NCBI GenBank assembly: GCA_021793595.1 | Contig: JAJYSL010000215.1 | Location: 1 to 7,268, forward strand | Length of the DNA: 7,268 nt | Direction: 5' to 3' | From: Acidobacteriota bacterium | GTDB taxonomy: Bacteria > Acidobacteriota > Terriglobia > Terriglobales > Acidobacteriaceae | Part shown: piece by piece, positions 1 through 6,831 of the stretch | How positions within the stretch are numbered: the first letter of the stretch is position 1 | Layout of the letters: every line of letters starts with the position of its first letter | The notes under the pieces: model-generated | Databases searched by the model: none | What the model was told of the DNA's origin: nothing | Seen by the model: only the letters and a program-made list of their open reading frames with translations | Program-made: the position numbers and the translations under genes

Positions 1-1964
1 GCTGCCGATTCCAGCGCAATAGCTGCCTGCCCCTCAAACGTAACGGCAGAACCCAGTCCGACCAAGGCCGCCACGGCATCGAAGAGCCGCCCGGCAGAGG
101 AGGTATCCATGCTCTGGATGCGGCGGGCAATCATTGCGTCTACCAATGCAGACTGTTTTTCCGGGACATTCCGCAGAAATTCCAACGATGCGGGAAGCGG
201 TCCTGGACCCATGCTGTCGCGGAGATAGCTGAGCGCCATGCGCCAGGGTTGACGGATGGCAGCGTCGCCGCCCGGCAGGGGAACGTACCGCAGGTGCGCG
301 CGGCGTTCGAAGCCAGCGAGGTCTGCGATGAGAAATTCTCCGCCCCAGATTTTGCCGTCGACGCCATAGCCAGTGCCATCGAAGGCCACGCCGATGACTT
401 TGCCGGTGAGGTGATTTTCCGCCATGCAGCCGGCAATGTGGGCATGATGATGTTGCACACCGATTTTGCGTTCGATGGGAAGGGCGAGGGCAAAGCGGGT
501 GCTGATGTAGTTGGGGTGCAGGTCATAGGCGACGGTGCGCGGCTCGACGCGAAACAGCTTTTTCAAGTTCGCAAGCGTTTCTTGAAAGAAGCGCAAGGTC
601 TCGTAATTTTCCAGATCGCCGATGTGCTGGCTGAGAATGGCGTAGCTGCCCTTGGTGAGGCAGAAGGTATGCTTCAGCTCCGCGCCGCAGGCAAGCAGTT
701 CGCGCAGCGGAGTTGCGAGGTCCACCGGCTGCGGCACATACCCGCGAGAACGCCGCATCACGCGCTCGCGACCCTGGAAGGTGCGCACAACCGAATCATC
801 GGCACGCATATAAATGTCGCGATTGTGAAACAGAAACCAATCAGCGACAGACCCAAGGCGCTGCCATGCTTCTTCGTTGGCGGTGACAATCGGTTCCTCG
901 CTGAAGTTGCCGCTGGTCATGACCAGTGCCGGGAACTGCGATGGGTCGTCTGGGGAATCGCTGAAGAGAAGATAATGCAGCGGCGTGTAGGGCAACATGA
1001 CGCCGAGCGTGTCATTGCCGGGGGCAAGATCGCGCGAGAGGTTCGCGTCCGGGCGTCGCTGCAGAATGACAATCGGACGGCGGGGACTCTGGAGCGCGAC
1101 GCGATCCGCGTCAGTGACGACGCAAAAGGATTCTACCGCGGAGATATCGCGGGCCATAAGGGCGAACGGTTTATCGCTGCGATGTTTGCGGCGGCGCAGT
1201 GACTGGACGGCGGCATCGTTCTGAGCATCGCAGGCCAACAGGAATCCGCCGAGTCCTTTGATTGCGACCAGCTCGCCCGCGTGCAGGAGATCGCGAACTT
1301 TTCGCAAAACGGGAAGAGCAGAATTTTGGCTGCCGGAGTAATCGCACGCCGCTGGAAACTGCGAGCCGGCGGGAACCAGCACCACGCTGGGTCCGCAGAC
1401 AGGGCAGGCGTTGGGCTGGGCATGGAAACGTCGATTGGAGGGATCTTCATATTCCGCCTGGCAGAGCGGGCACATGCGAAACGGGGCCATCGTAGTTTTC
1501 TGTCGGTCATAGGGGATGTCCTGGACGATGGTGTAGCGGGGGCCGCAGTTGGTGCAATTGGTGAAGGGATATCCATAACGACGATTCGAGGGATCGCCAA
1601 ACTCGCGCCAGCAATCGTCGCAGGTGGCCACGTCGGGCGAGACCAGGGAGAAGGCGCCGTCTTGTGCCATACTTTCGCGAATGGAAAAACCCGATTCACG
1701 CTGCAGAGGGATATCGGTGACGGTGATGTCCGCAATCTGCGCCAGCGGAGGCGGGTCGACTTGCAGCGCGTGGAGGAACTGATCGATGGCGGCAGGGAGG
1801 CCTTCCACCTCGATGGTGACGCCGGAAGAGGAATTCAGAATGTAGCCGGACAACCCAAGCGACGCGGCAAGATTGTAGACGAAGGGGCGGAAACCGACTC
1901 CCTGTACCACTCCGCGGACGAAGACTTGCTTGCGCAGGGTCGGGAGCGAAGAGGTGGTGGCCAT
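1..1964 (-). CDS. hypF: HypF, [NiFe]-hydrogenase maturation carbamoyltransferase (3' end cut by window edge)
   Basis: HypF uses carbamoyl phosphate and ATP to carbamoylate the C-terminal Cys of HypE, the first step in making the CN ligands of the [NiFe] centre; it acts in the cytoplasm. The frame is open for 654 codons from ATG 1964 to the window edge. Domains in order: acylphosphatase (about 1-100; VQGVGFRPF at 20-28, catalytic pair R26 and N44 with the family spacing of 18); two zinc fingers (C115/C118/C137/C140 and C165/C168/C187/C190, each containing DPSNRR); YrdC/Sua5-like domain (about 215-400; IKGLGGF at 235-241, KPFALM at 265-270, MTSGNFSEEPI); Kae1-like domain (metal-binding HHHAH at 505-509, DGTGYG from 529, WGGEF). 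Family members are about 750-780 residues, so roughly 100-130 C-terminal residues are missing here. No stop or frameshift is seen. No other hyp gene is in the window; hypF is the first gene of its transcript, so partners could follow to the left. Confidence 0.97.
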   Translation of the reverse strand, partial: MATTSSLPTLRKQVFVRGVVQGVGFRPFVYNLAASLGLSGYILNSSSGVTIEVEGLPAAIDQFLHALQVDPPPLAQIADITVTDIPLQRESGFSIRESMAQDGAFSLVSPDVATCDDCWREFGDPSNRRYGYPFTNCTNCGPRYTIVQDIPYDRQKTTMAPFRMCPLCQAEYEDPSNRRFHAQPNACPVCGPSVVLVPAGSQFPAACDYSGSQNSALPVLRKVRDLLHAGELVAIKGLGGFLLACDAQNDAAVQSLRRRKHRSDKPFALMARDISAVESFCVVTDADRVALQSPRRPIVILQRRPDANLSRDLAPGNDTLGVMLPYTPLHYLLFSDSPDDPSQFPALVMTSGNFSEEPIVTANEEAWQRLGSVADWFLFHNRDIYMRADDSVVRTFQGRERVMRRSRGYVPQPVDLATPLRELLACGAELKHTFCLTKGSYAILSQHIGDLENYETLRFFQETLANLKKLFRVEPRTVAYDLHPNYISTRFALALPIERKIGVQHHHAHIAGCMAENHLTGKVIGVAFDGTGYGVDGKIWGGEFLIADLAGFERRAHLRYVPLPGGDAAIRQPWRMALSYLRDSMGPGPLPASLEFLRNVPEKQSALVDAMIARRIQSMDTSSAGRLFDAVAALVGLGSAVTFEGQAAIALESA

Positions 1965-2119
1965 CGAGATCCTTGAGACCGCGGCAGAGAAAGGTGCGCA
2001 CTACCGAGCCAGTGGCTGCCTGTAGGGTATACGAGGAGAGGACGATCTGTGGTGGTGGGAACGCCTAAAATTTCCAGTGGATCTGTCAACGCTGGGGCGA
2101 TTTCCGCATCTAAGCTGGG
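1965..2119. promoter_or_regulatory. Divergent spacer between hypF and the lipoprotein gene; candidate promoter elements
   Basis: This 155-base spacer must carry the start signals of both divergent genes. On the minus strand a perfect TTGACA (-35 type) lies at 2089-2084, about 120 bases before hypF, but no good -10 box sits 16-18 bases after it. On the plus strand TAAAAT (5 of 6 to the -10 consensus) lies at 2066-2071, without a clear -35 box. A minus-strand TATACC nearer to hypF is a weaker -10 candidate. The boxes are visible; their use as promoters is inferred and weak. Confidence 0.3.
1970..1974 (-). promoter_or_regulatory. Ribosome binding site of hypF
   Basis: On the minus strand AAGGA lies 5 bases before ATG 1964. 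It fixes this ATG as the start, and the protein then begins about 13 residues before the first acylphosphatase strand, as is normal for HypF. The minus-strand ATG at 2001 is in another frame and is not used for hypF. Confidence 0.8.
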
Positions 2120-2470
2120 ATGAGATGGACCGTCGTCGCGATGTTGGGGCTGTTTGCAATGACTGGCTGCACGCCGAAAAGCCCGACTCCCGATCAAATC
2201 CGGCAGGATACAGCAAATGCAACCCGGACCGCGGCTCGGGATACCAAGGCTGTGGCGCAAGGTGTCTTTGATGGATTGAAGCCACGGGGTGCGGTGAATA
2301 TCAACGACGCAACCAAACTGCGGCTGGAGACGCTGCCCGGAATCGACAGCGCGGCGGCGGACAGGATTATTGCCGGCCGTCCGTACAGCAATTCGGCGGA
2401 GCTGGTGCGACGGCATATCCTTACCCGCGCGGAATACGATCGGATCGCCAACAAAATCGAAGCGCACTGA
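2120..2470 (+). CDS. Small predicted lipoprotein with ComEA-like helix-hairpin-helix domain
   Basis: 116 residues. An in-frame TAA at 2111-2113 means ATG 2120 is the earliest possible ATG; no strong Shine-Dalgarno precedes it. The N-terminus has a short signal peptide (R2, hydrophobic 5-14) ending in a lipobox-like MTGC with C17 as the lipidated Cys; the +2 residue is Thr, not Asp, so outer-membrane sorting is likely by the Lol rule. Residues 23-53 are probably a charged helix (DQIRQDTANATRTAARDTKA). Residues 58-113 match a helix-hairpin-helix unit of the ComEA/HHH_3 type: VNIND at 59-63, hairpin LPGI at 72-75, ADRIIAGRPY at 80-89, then a second half ending in EYDRIANKI. In ComEA such domains bind DNA without sequence preference at the cell surface; here the ligand is unproven. 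The gene stands alone, divergent from hypF and convergent with the sulfatase gene. The 74-base spacer after it shows no canonical terminator. Similar short proteins seem familiar from Acidobacteria, but this is from memory. Confidence 0.85.
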   Translation: MRWTVVAMLGLFAMTGCTPKSPTPDQIRQDTANATRTAARDTKAVAQGVFDGLKPRGAVNINDATKLRLETLPGIDSAAADRIIAGRPYSNSAELVRRHILTRAEYDRIANKIEAH

Positions 2471-2544
2471 TCTCGCCCGGCTGTGACCGGCTTCCGTGGT
2501 GTGGGCGCCGGCGCATTTCTCGCGGGTCGCAATTCTCCGCAGGG

Positions 2545-4053
2545 TCACACCATGGCGAGATTCGTATGGGAAGCGGCCAGCAAGCGCGGCAGTTCGGCTT
2601 GCATTGCCCTCAAGCGCCGCCGATTGGAAGCATCGCCAATCACGTTTCTCACCTCTTTCGGATCGCTGGAAAGATCGTATAGCTCATCCATTCCGGTGAG
2701 GTTCTGGTAGTGAATATATTTCCAGTTTTCCTGGAAAACACATTGCCAGTCGGGAACTCCGGGCACGAAGGTCTCCAGGAAATATTCGCAGAGAAATGTG
2801 TCGCGTAGCGGGGCGTTGGCGTTGCGAAGCACGGGCAAGAGAGAGGTGCCGTGCATGGGGACTGGCGACTTGACTCCAGCCACGTCAAGTATAGTGGGGG
2901 CGATATCGATATTGAGCGCGTTCTGATTTCTGTGGCTGCCTGCGGCAATGGCCTTGGGATAGCGCATCAACAGCGGCACGCGAACGGATGGTTCATAGGC
3001 CCAGCGCTTGTGTGCGTTGATTCCATGCTCGCCCATGAGAAATCCGTGATCGCTGGTGAAGATGATGAGGGTATTGTCGAGTTGGCCAGTGCGTTCGAGA
3101 GCGTCGAAGAGCATGCCTATGCCGCGATCGAGAGAAGCGACGCAGCGGGCGCGGTCGCGGGTGATAGACGCCAGATCGGAGGGGCGACCGAACCTGGACT
3201 CCATGGGTTCGGGAGTGACGCCTTCGACATGCAACGCATCGATGGGCTCCGTCTTTCGATGCATGACGGGTTTGCCTTCGAGATCGCTGGGAGGGATGGC
3301 AGGCACGTCGTAGGGAGCATCCTTGTACAGAGCGTCGTCCTCGGGGGCAGGCAGGAAGGGAAAGTGCGGTGCTTTATGCCCAATGTGCATGACGAAGGGT
3401 TTGCTGTGCGGCTGCTGAATAAACTTGACTGCGTAATCGTTAATGAAATCGGTGGTGTAGCCGCGTTTTTGCTCGCGCACCCCATTCACATTGAAGATCA
3501 TGTTCTGATACATGCCAACCGCTCGGAAGCTGACCCAATAGTCGAAGCCAGGACGGACGGTGTCATCGAAACCCATGTGCCATTTGCCTACAAATGCGGA
3601 TTCGTAGCCTTCATTGAAGAGAATGCGGGAAAAGGTGGGCAGGCGATGACTGAGTTCAGCTTCACCATTCCTGTCGTTGTTGACGATGCGGTGACTGTGG
3701 ACATAGAGGCCGGTCTGATTGCTGGCGCGGCTGGGAGAACAAAGCGGGGTAGTGCAGCGGGCGTTATTGAATTTCACGCCTTCGCGGGCGATTCGATCGA
3801 GATTCGGCGTCTTGGCGTAGGGATGGCCGGTGCAGGAGAGATCGTCATGACGCATATCGTCTGCAATGATGAAGATTATGTTGGGTCGCGGATCACGGTT
3901 CCTGGCTTGAGAATCGCGCGTGATCGCGCTGTGCGGTTGCGTCTGTCCAGCTCCAAGAGCAAGCGCGGCGCTGGCGGGCGTCGACTGCGCCGCCGCAAGT
4001 AGGACAGCAGAGTTGAGCAGGCTGCGTCGCGTGATTTTCATGTCCTTATCCAT
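2545..4053 (-). CDS. Tat-exported type I (S1) sulfatase, Cys/formylglycine class
   Basis: 502 residues, a usual length for an S1 sulfatase, which hydrolyses sulfate esters or sulfamates. The N-terminus is a Tat signal: TRRSLL at 8-13, hydrophobic stretch 15-23, cleavage likely after TPASA (A29). Active-site features in order: metal ligands D65 and D66 (FIIADD); C105 in CSPSR (C-x-P-S-R), the Cys converted to formylglycine; K157 and H159 in GKWHMG; H226 and H230 in HKAPH; D335 and H336 in SDHG, followed by GEHG; K349 near YEPSVRVPLL. All expected catalytic residues are present, so the enzyme looks intact. Formylglycine is made by FGE or anSME in the cytoplasm before export, which fits Tat; no maturase gene is in this window. 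The substrate cannot be read from sequence: glycosaminoglycan or other sulfated-glycan sulfatases and choline- or iduronate-sulfatase-like enzymes share these motifs. ATG 4041 is an alternative start that would still keep the twin Arg. Confidence 0.95.
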   Translation of the reverse strand: MDKDMKITRRSLLNSAVLLAAAQSTPASAALALGAGQTQPHSAITRDSQARNRDPRPNIIFIIADDMRHDDLSCTGHPYAKTPNLDRIAREGVKFNNARCTTPLCSPSRASNQTGLYVHSHRIVNNDRNGEAELSHRLPTFSRILFNEGYESAFVGKWHMGFDDTVRPGFDYWVSFRAVGMYQNMIFNVNGVREQKRGYTTDFINDYAVKFIQQPHSKPFVMHIGHKAPHFPFLPAPEDDALYKDAPYDVPAIPPSDLEGKPVMHRKTEPIDALHVEGVTPEPMESRFGRPSDLASITRDRARCVASLDRGIGMLFDALERTGQLDNTLIIFTSDHGFLMGEHGINAHKRWAYEPSVRVPLLMRYPKAIAAGSHRNQNALNIDIAPTILDVAGVKSPVPMHGTSLLPVLRNANAPLRDTFLCEYFLETFVPGVPDWQCVFQENWKYIHYQNLTGMDELYDLSSDPKEVRNVIGDASNRRRLRAMQAELPRLLAASHTNLAMV

Positions 4054-4063
4054 CAGAATTCTG

Positions 4064-4068
4064 CCTCC
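4064..4068 (-). promoter_or_regulatory. Ribosome binding site of the sulfatase gene
   Basis: GGAGG lies 10 bases before ATG 4053 on the minus strand. The alternative ATG at 4041 has AAGGA only one base before it, too close to serve, so 4053 is preferred. Confidence 0.65.
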
Positions 4069-4335
4069 AAGGTTGGTTGTATTGCCTTCGGCGGGTCATT
4101 GTGCGGATTGTCGATTCGGGCTGTTCCAGTTGTCGAGCGAAGACCTAGCATCGTAGTTCGATCTGGTCGATGAGGGAAGATCGCAGGAGCATGAGTTTTG
4201 CGCTTAACCACGGAGCGTCTACAGGGTGTCGCTCCGGTGTAGGTCTGGCTCCATCCGCAAGAGTATGCCCATGGCAGCGAGGATGGCAAACGATTTCGGA
4301 TGCGGGAGCGTACAGGGGAGCAAAGAGTTCTTGCC
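4069..4335. other. Intergenic region upstream of the sulfatase gene, no gene recognised
   Basis: Between the sulfatase ribosome binding site and the terminator of the next gene there is no ORF with a credible start or recognisable product. Short open frames on both strands translate into arginine-, serine- and proline-rich strings with no family resemblance; the 67-codon minus-strand frame begins with TTG inside the terminator stem. The region should hold the sulfatase promoter, but I see no convincing -35/-10 pair. The only structure I can point to is a TTGTCGA direct repeat at 4108-4136. Confidence 0.6.
4108..4136. repeat. TTGTCGA direct repeat, 22-base period, upstream of the sulfatase gene
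   Basis: TTGTCGA occurs at 4108-4114 and again at 4130-4136, a 22-base period, close to two DNA helix turns. It lies 55-83 bases upstream of the sulfatase start. Helically phased direct repeats are a common binding layout for response regulators and other tandem-binding activators. The repeat is seen; the operator role is inferred, and a 7-base match could be chance. Confidence 0.3.
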
Positions 4336-4379
4336 AAAAAAAAAGCAATCAGACCGAGAGCAGTCTGATTGCTTTTTTT
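4336..4379 (-). terminator. Strong rho-independent terminator after the beta-helix gene
   Basis: A perfect 10-bp stem (GCAATCAGAC at 4345-4354 with GTCTGATTGC at 4363-4372) and an 8-base loop are flanked by nine A (4336-4344) and seven T (4373-4379). On the minus strand the hairpin starts about 24 bases after the TAA of the 4403-6586 gene and is followed by a run of nine U. Because both flanks are A/T tracts, it could also stop transcription on the plus strand, although no plus-strand gene lies just before it. Confidence 0.93.
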
Positions 4380-4402
4380 GGGTTGTAGCAACTTGCTGAG
4401 TT

Positions 4403-6586
4403 TTACTGCTTCGCCTTGCATTCCGTGGTTTGACCGTTGATCGTCACGGTGGCTTCGCTGTACGGTCCGCAAGTTGCCTTGTTGGGCAGGGCGTCGGTGA
4501 TGTTGATGCTGACAGGGCAGGAGGCTGCACTGTCGGTCTGGGTCGGGTCGCAACCGCCGTCTCCGGCAAGGAAGGTCAGCTGCGGCGAGCCGTTCCAGGT
4601 GTTATGGCCTACCGTGATACCGCTGTTGCCGTCCCAGGCGCCGTACATCCACTCATTGGCGCTGGTAACGGTGTTGCCGGTGATGTTGATGCCGTTGCCG
4701 AACGAGTCGTCGAACTGGAAGCCGGCATCCTGCACCCCGCTTTGCCCTGCATTCGTGGTGGTGATGGTGTTGTTGGTGACGTTAATTCCGCTGGCGCTGG
4801 CCGGAATATAGATCAGGTCAAAGCCCATGGCATTGCAGGCATTGGCCGCCACGTTGATGGTGTTGCCGCTGACCGTGTCATTGGTCATGGCGCCTGGTTG
4901 ATTGGGAAGGGGCATGGTCTCCACGCGAATTCCATACGCCCCGCCGCCTTCGCAGCCGCCATATTCCGCGTTGTTGGGCAGTTCGGTCACATTGATGATG
5001 TTGTTTTGTACTGTCACATTGGAGGCGTCCACGTTGATGCCGCGTCCGCTCTTGGGATGGCAGTTGTTCCCGGTGGCAGTGGTGTGATCGGCGCTGATCT
5101 CCACGCACCAGTCGTTCGAGTAATTGGCGTTCATCGCCAGATCATTATTCGTGATGGTGGAGTATTGATCGACGGTGCGGATACCGCCCTGCGGACCTCC
5201 GACAAGTTTATTGCCGGAAATCGTATCGCCAGTCGTTACAGGATTGTTTTCATTGCCGCTGATGAAGATCGCCTGCCCTTGAAACTGGGCACGCGCCGAC
5301 AGGTAACTCTGACCGGGCTGCTGGATATTGGTTACATTGTCGTAGATCGTGTTGTTTTCGATCCTCGCGCCGGTTGGCAGATAAGCCGAGTAATAGAATT
5401 GTGCTCCCTGATTCTGGATGGTTGTAACGATGTCGTGGATGTAGGGCGCGGAGCTAAAGGAACCCTGGCCAAATGCGAAGACATCGCTAAATGGGGCCGC
5501 ATTGGGCGATTGAACGATGGTGCCACCGTATACCTCCAGACCGCCATGCGCTGTGCCGACATAGGTCGAGCCGGTATAGTTCGGCGTTCCAGTCCACCAG
5601 GAATCATGACCCTCAATCGCTGGGGTAGGAGAATTGCCGCCGCCGGTGCCATAGGTAATGGTGTGGCCATTCAGGTTGAGCGTAATGTTATTAGCGTCGA
5701 TGCCAAAGCAGGTTCCCGCGCTTGACACGTCATTGGCCAGATAATAGGCTCCCGAAGTCGTAATGTCCTGACATGCAGTCAGCTGAGTTCCAGTCACAGG
5801 AGGAGGCGTGACGGTAATCGTGACACTCTTGCTGACTGTTCCGGCGCTGTTGTTTGCCTGCAAAGTATAAGTCGTCGTCTCCGATGGGCTTTCGTTCGTC
5901 GGGCCGGAAGCAGTCACTCCATTCAAGGTGATCGCCGGGCTTGTTCCTGTTACCGTCCAGGAAAGTGTTGAATTGCCTCCCGCGACGATCGACGCAGGGG
6001 ATGCCGTGAAACTGCTGATGACCGGAGCTGCGACAACCGGAGCCGCTGGAACTACTGTGACGGTTACATTTTTTGTCGTAGTCCCTGCACTATTTGTCGC
6101 TGAGATGGAATACGTGGTGGTGACGGACGGGGAAACAGAGATCGTACCGCTGGGTACTTGCACGGAAGCCGATTGGGCACCGTTGGAATAGATTGCCCTG
6201 GTGACGCCACTGCCGGAGGCGGTGTAGTTGAGGGTTACTTGGGTTCCGGCCTCAATGGAAGTTGAGCTGGCAGTAATACTGACCACGGGAAGCTGACTCA
6301 CGGATACCGGCATTTGGCATGCGATAGTGACGACCCCGTTGACATTGGAAATAGAGGAAGCGAGAACTGCCGGAGATACGCAGGTGACAGTGACGGCATT
6401 GGAGGTCACCGTGGTGGTTGCGGTTTGACCGAAGGCCCACGATGCGGCAAGGCAGAGGAGGGTCAGGAATGCGAAGGAACGAAAATATGTCCTGAAGACA
6501 GGCGATGACGGAGAGGCGGATGGAGTCATCGACTGCCGAGAGTACGATTTCCAGGTTGTGGCTTGCGGGGGTTGTGGTGTTGGCAT
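4403..6586 (-). CDS. Secreted protein with two Ig-like domains and a right-handed beta-helix
   Basis: 727 residues, exported by Sec. The signal peptide has an unusually long n-region (about 36 residues, R32 and R36), a hydrophobic core at 37-50 and probable cleavage after AFG (G53), leaving Gln54 first. Two bacterial Ig-like domains follow (about 100-180 and 188-262), each ending in a TTTYxxxAxNSAGT strand. From about 269 to 670 there is a parallel beta-helix (PbH1/NosD-like) with repeated asparagine turns such as NLNGHTI, VSGNTINV, VTNNTITT and ITGNTVTS. The mature chain has twelve Cys that fall into six neighbouring pairs (69/90, 272/293, 494/509, 545/584, 679/690, 706/723), which suggests disulfides outside the cytoplasm. 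The fold is typical of polysaccharide lyases, glycoside hydrolases and adhesins, but I see no catalytic signature, so no activity is assigned. No anchor or sorting motif is seen at the C-terminus. It is a single-gene transcript closed by the hairpin at 4336-4379. Confidence 0.9.
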   Translation of the reverse strand: MPTPQPPQATTWKSYSRQSMTPSASPSSPVFRTYFRSFAFLTLLCLAASWAFGQTATTTVTSNAVTVTCVSPAVLASSISNVNGVVTIACQMPVSVSQLPVVSITASSTSIEAGTQVTLNYTASGSGVTRAIYSNGAQSASVQVPSGTISVSPSVTTTYSISATNSAGTTTKNVTVTVVPAAPVVAAPVISSFTASPASIVAGGNSTLSWTVTGTSPAITLNGVTASGPTNESPSETTTYTLQANNSAGTVSKSVTITVTPPPVTGTQLTACQDITTSGAYYLANDVSSAGTCFGIDANNITLNLNGHTITYGTGGGNSPTPAIEGHDSWWTGTPNYTGSTYVGTAHGGLEVYGGTIVQSPNAAPFSDVFAFGQGSFSSAPYIHDIVTTIQNQGAQFYYSAYLPTGARIENNTIYDNVTNIQQPGQSYLSARAQFQGQAIFISGNENNPVTTGDTISGNKLVGGPQGGIRTVDQYSTITNNDLAMNANYSNDWCVEISADHTTATGNNCHPKSGRGINVDASNVTVQNNIINVTELPNNAEYGGCEGGGAYGIRVETMPLPNQPGAMTNDTVSGNTINVAANACNAMGFDLIYIPASASGINVTNNTITTTNAGQSGVQDAGFQFDDSFGNGINITGNTVTSANEWMYGAWDGNSGITVGHNTWNGSPQLTFLAGDGGCDPTQTDSAASCPVSINITDALPNKATCGPYSEATVTINGQTTECKAKQ

Positions 6587-6591
6587 AAAAG

Positions 6592-6595
6592 CTCC
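6592..6595 (-). promoter_or_regulatory. Ribosome binding site of the beta-helix protein gene
   Basis: GGAG lies 5 bases before ATG 6586 on the minus strand. This supports the first Met over Met20, and hence the long n-region of the signal peptide. Confidence 0.7.
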
Positions 6596-6730
6596 AGAAT
6601 CAATGGTTTAGGTTGCGGATACTGGCAGGCACACTACGACTGTGGGTGGTCTTCAGCAGTTTTTAACGGCCGTAGAAGAACACTTCAAGCAAGCGACTGC
6701 TAGTTAGCCACAAACGGTTACGATAGTAAT

Positions 6731-6756
6731 CCTGACGAGCTGTCAGGATCGTCAGG
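6731..6756. repeat. Overlapping inverted repeats forming alternative hairpins
   Basis: CCTGAC at 6731-6736 can pair with GTCAGG at 6742-6747 (5-base loop). Extended as CCTGACGA (6731-6738), it can instead pair with TCGTCAGG at 6749-6756 (10-base loop). The two structures exclude each other. They lie about 145-170 bases before the beta-helix gene start, so they would be in its leader or operator region. The pairing is seen; a switching or protein-binding role is inferred. Confidence 0.45.
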
Positions 6757-6817
6757 GGACAGCGGTGACTTTAGAACTGTATCGACTGGATCATAGGGAG
6801 GATTGAAGGGAAGAAAG

Positions 6818-6831
6818 GTGACCTAGCTCAC
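6818..6831. promoter_or_regulatory. CRP/FNR-type operator candidate
   Basis: GTGA-CCTAGC-TCAC is a perfect 4-6-4 palindrome core identical to the CRP half-sites GTGA/TCAC. The flanking bases are G (6817, consensus T) and A (6832, consensus A), so 9 of the 10 conserved positions of the E. coli CRP box match. It lies about 230 bases upstream of the beta-helix gene, far but possible for an activator if the promoter is distal. The site could equally serve a gene beyond the right edge. Which CRP-family protein would bind in this organism is not known. Confidence 0.4.

Noticed and set aside
249..1202. 317-codon plus-strand open frame opposite hypF
   Set aside because: It lies wholly antisense to HypF, whose motifs are unambiguous; the translation resembles no family. 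GC-rich codon use commonly keeps an antisense frame open.
1412..1625. Repeated DPSNRR coding segment in hypF suggesting a recent duplication
   Set aside because: The tandem zinc-finger repeat with this motif is a normal HypF family feature.
1133..1735. 200-codon minus-strand open frame inside hypF
   Set aside because: It is a shifted frame of hypF itself; the hypF frame carries both zinc fingers and the YrdC motifs across the same stretch.
2471..2544. Possible terminator between the convergent lipoprotein and sulfatase genes
   Set aside because: CGCCC at 2474-2478 can pair with GGGCG at 2513-2517, but the loop is 34 bases and no T-run follows.
1835..2548. 237-codon minus-strand open frame covering the lipoprotein gene and the start of hypF
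   Set aside because: It overlaps two supported genes, and its translation is low-complexity and rich in Arg, Ser and Pro with no motif.
2851..4002. 383-codon plus-strand open frame opposite the sulfatase
   Set aside because: Antisense to a gene with a complete S1 catalytic set; no recognisable domains or signal in the translation.
4053..4553. Possible decayed gene on the minus strand between the sulfatase and beta-helix genes
   Set aside because: The frame runs through the terminator and into the beta-helix coding end, and the translation is Arg/Ser/Pro-rich with no family resemblance; there is no support for a pseudogene.
4430..5725. 431-codon plus-strand open frame opposite the beta-helix gene
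   Set aside because: Mirror of the repetitive Asn/Thr-rich beta-helix coding sequence; valine- and glycine-rich antisense translation without a family match.
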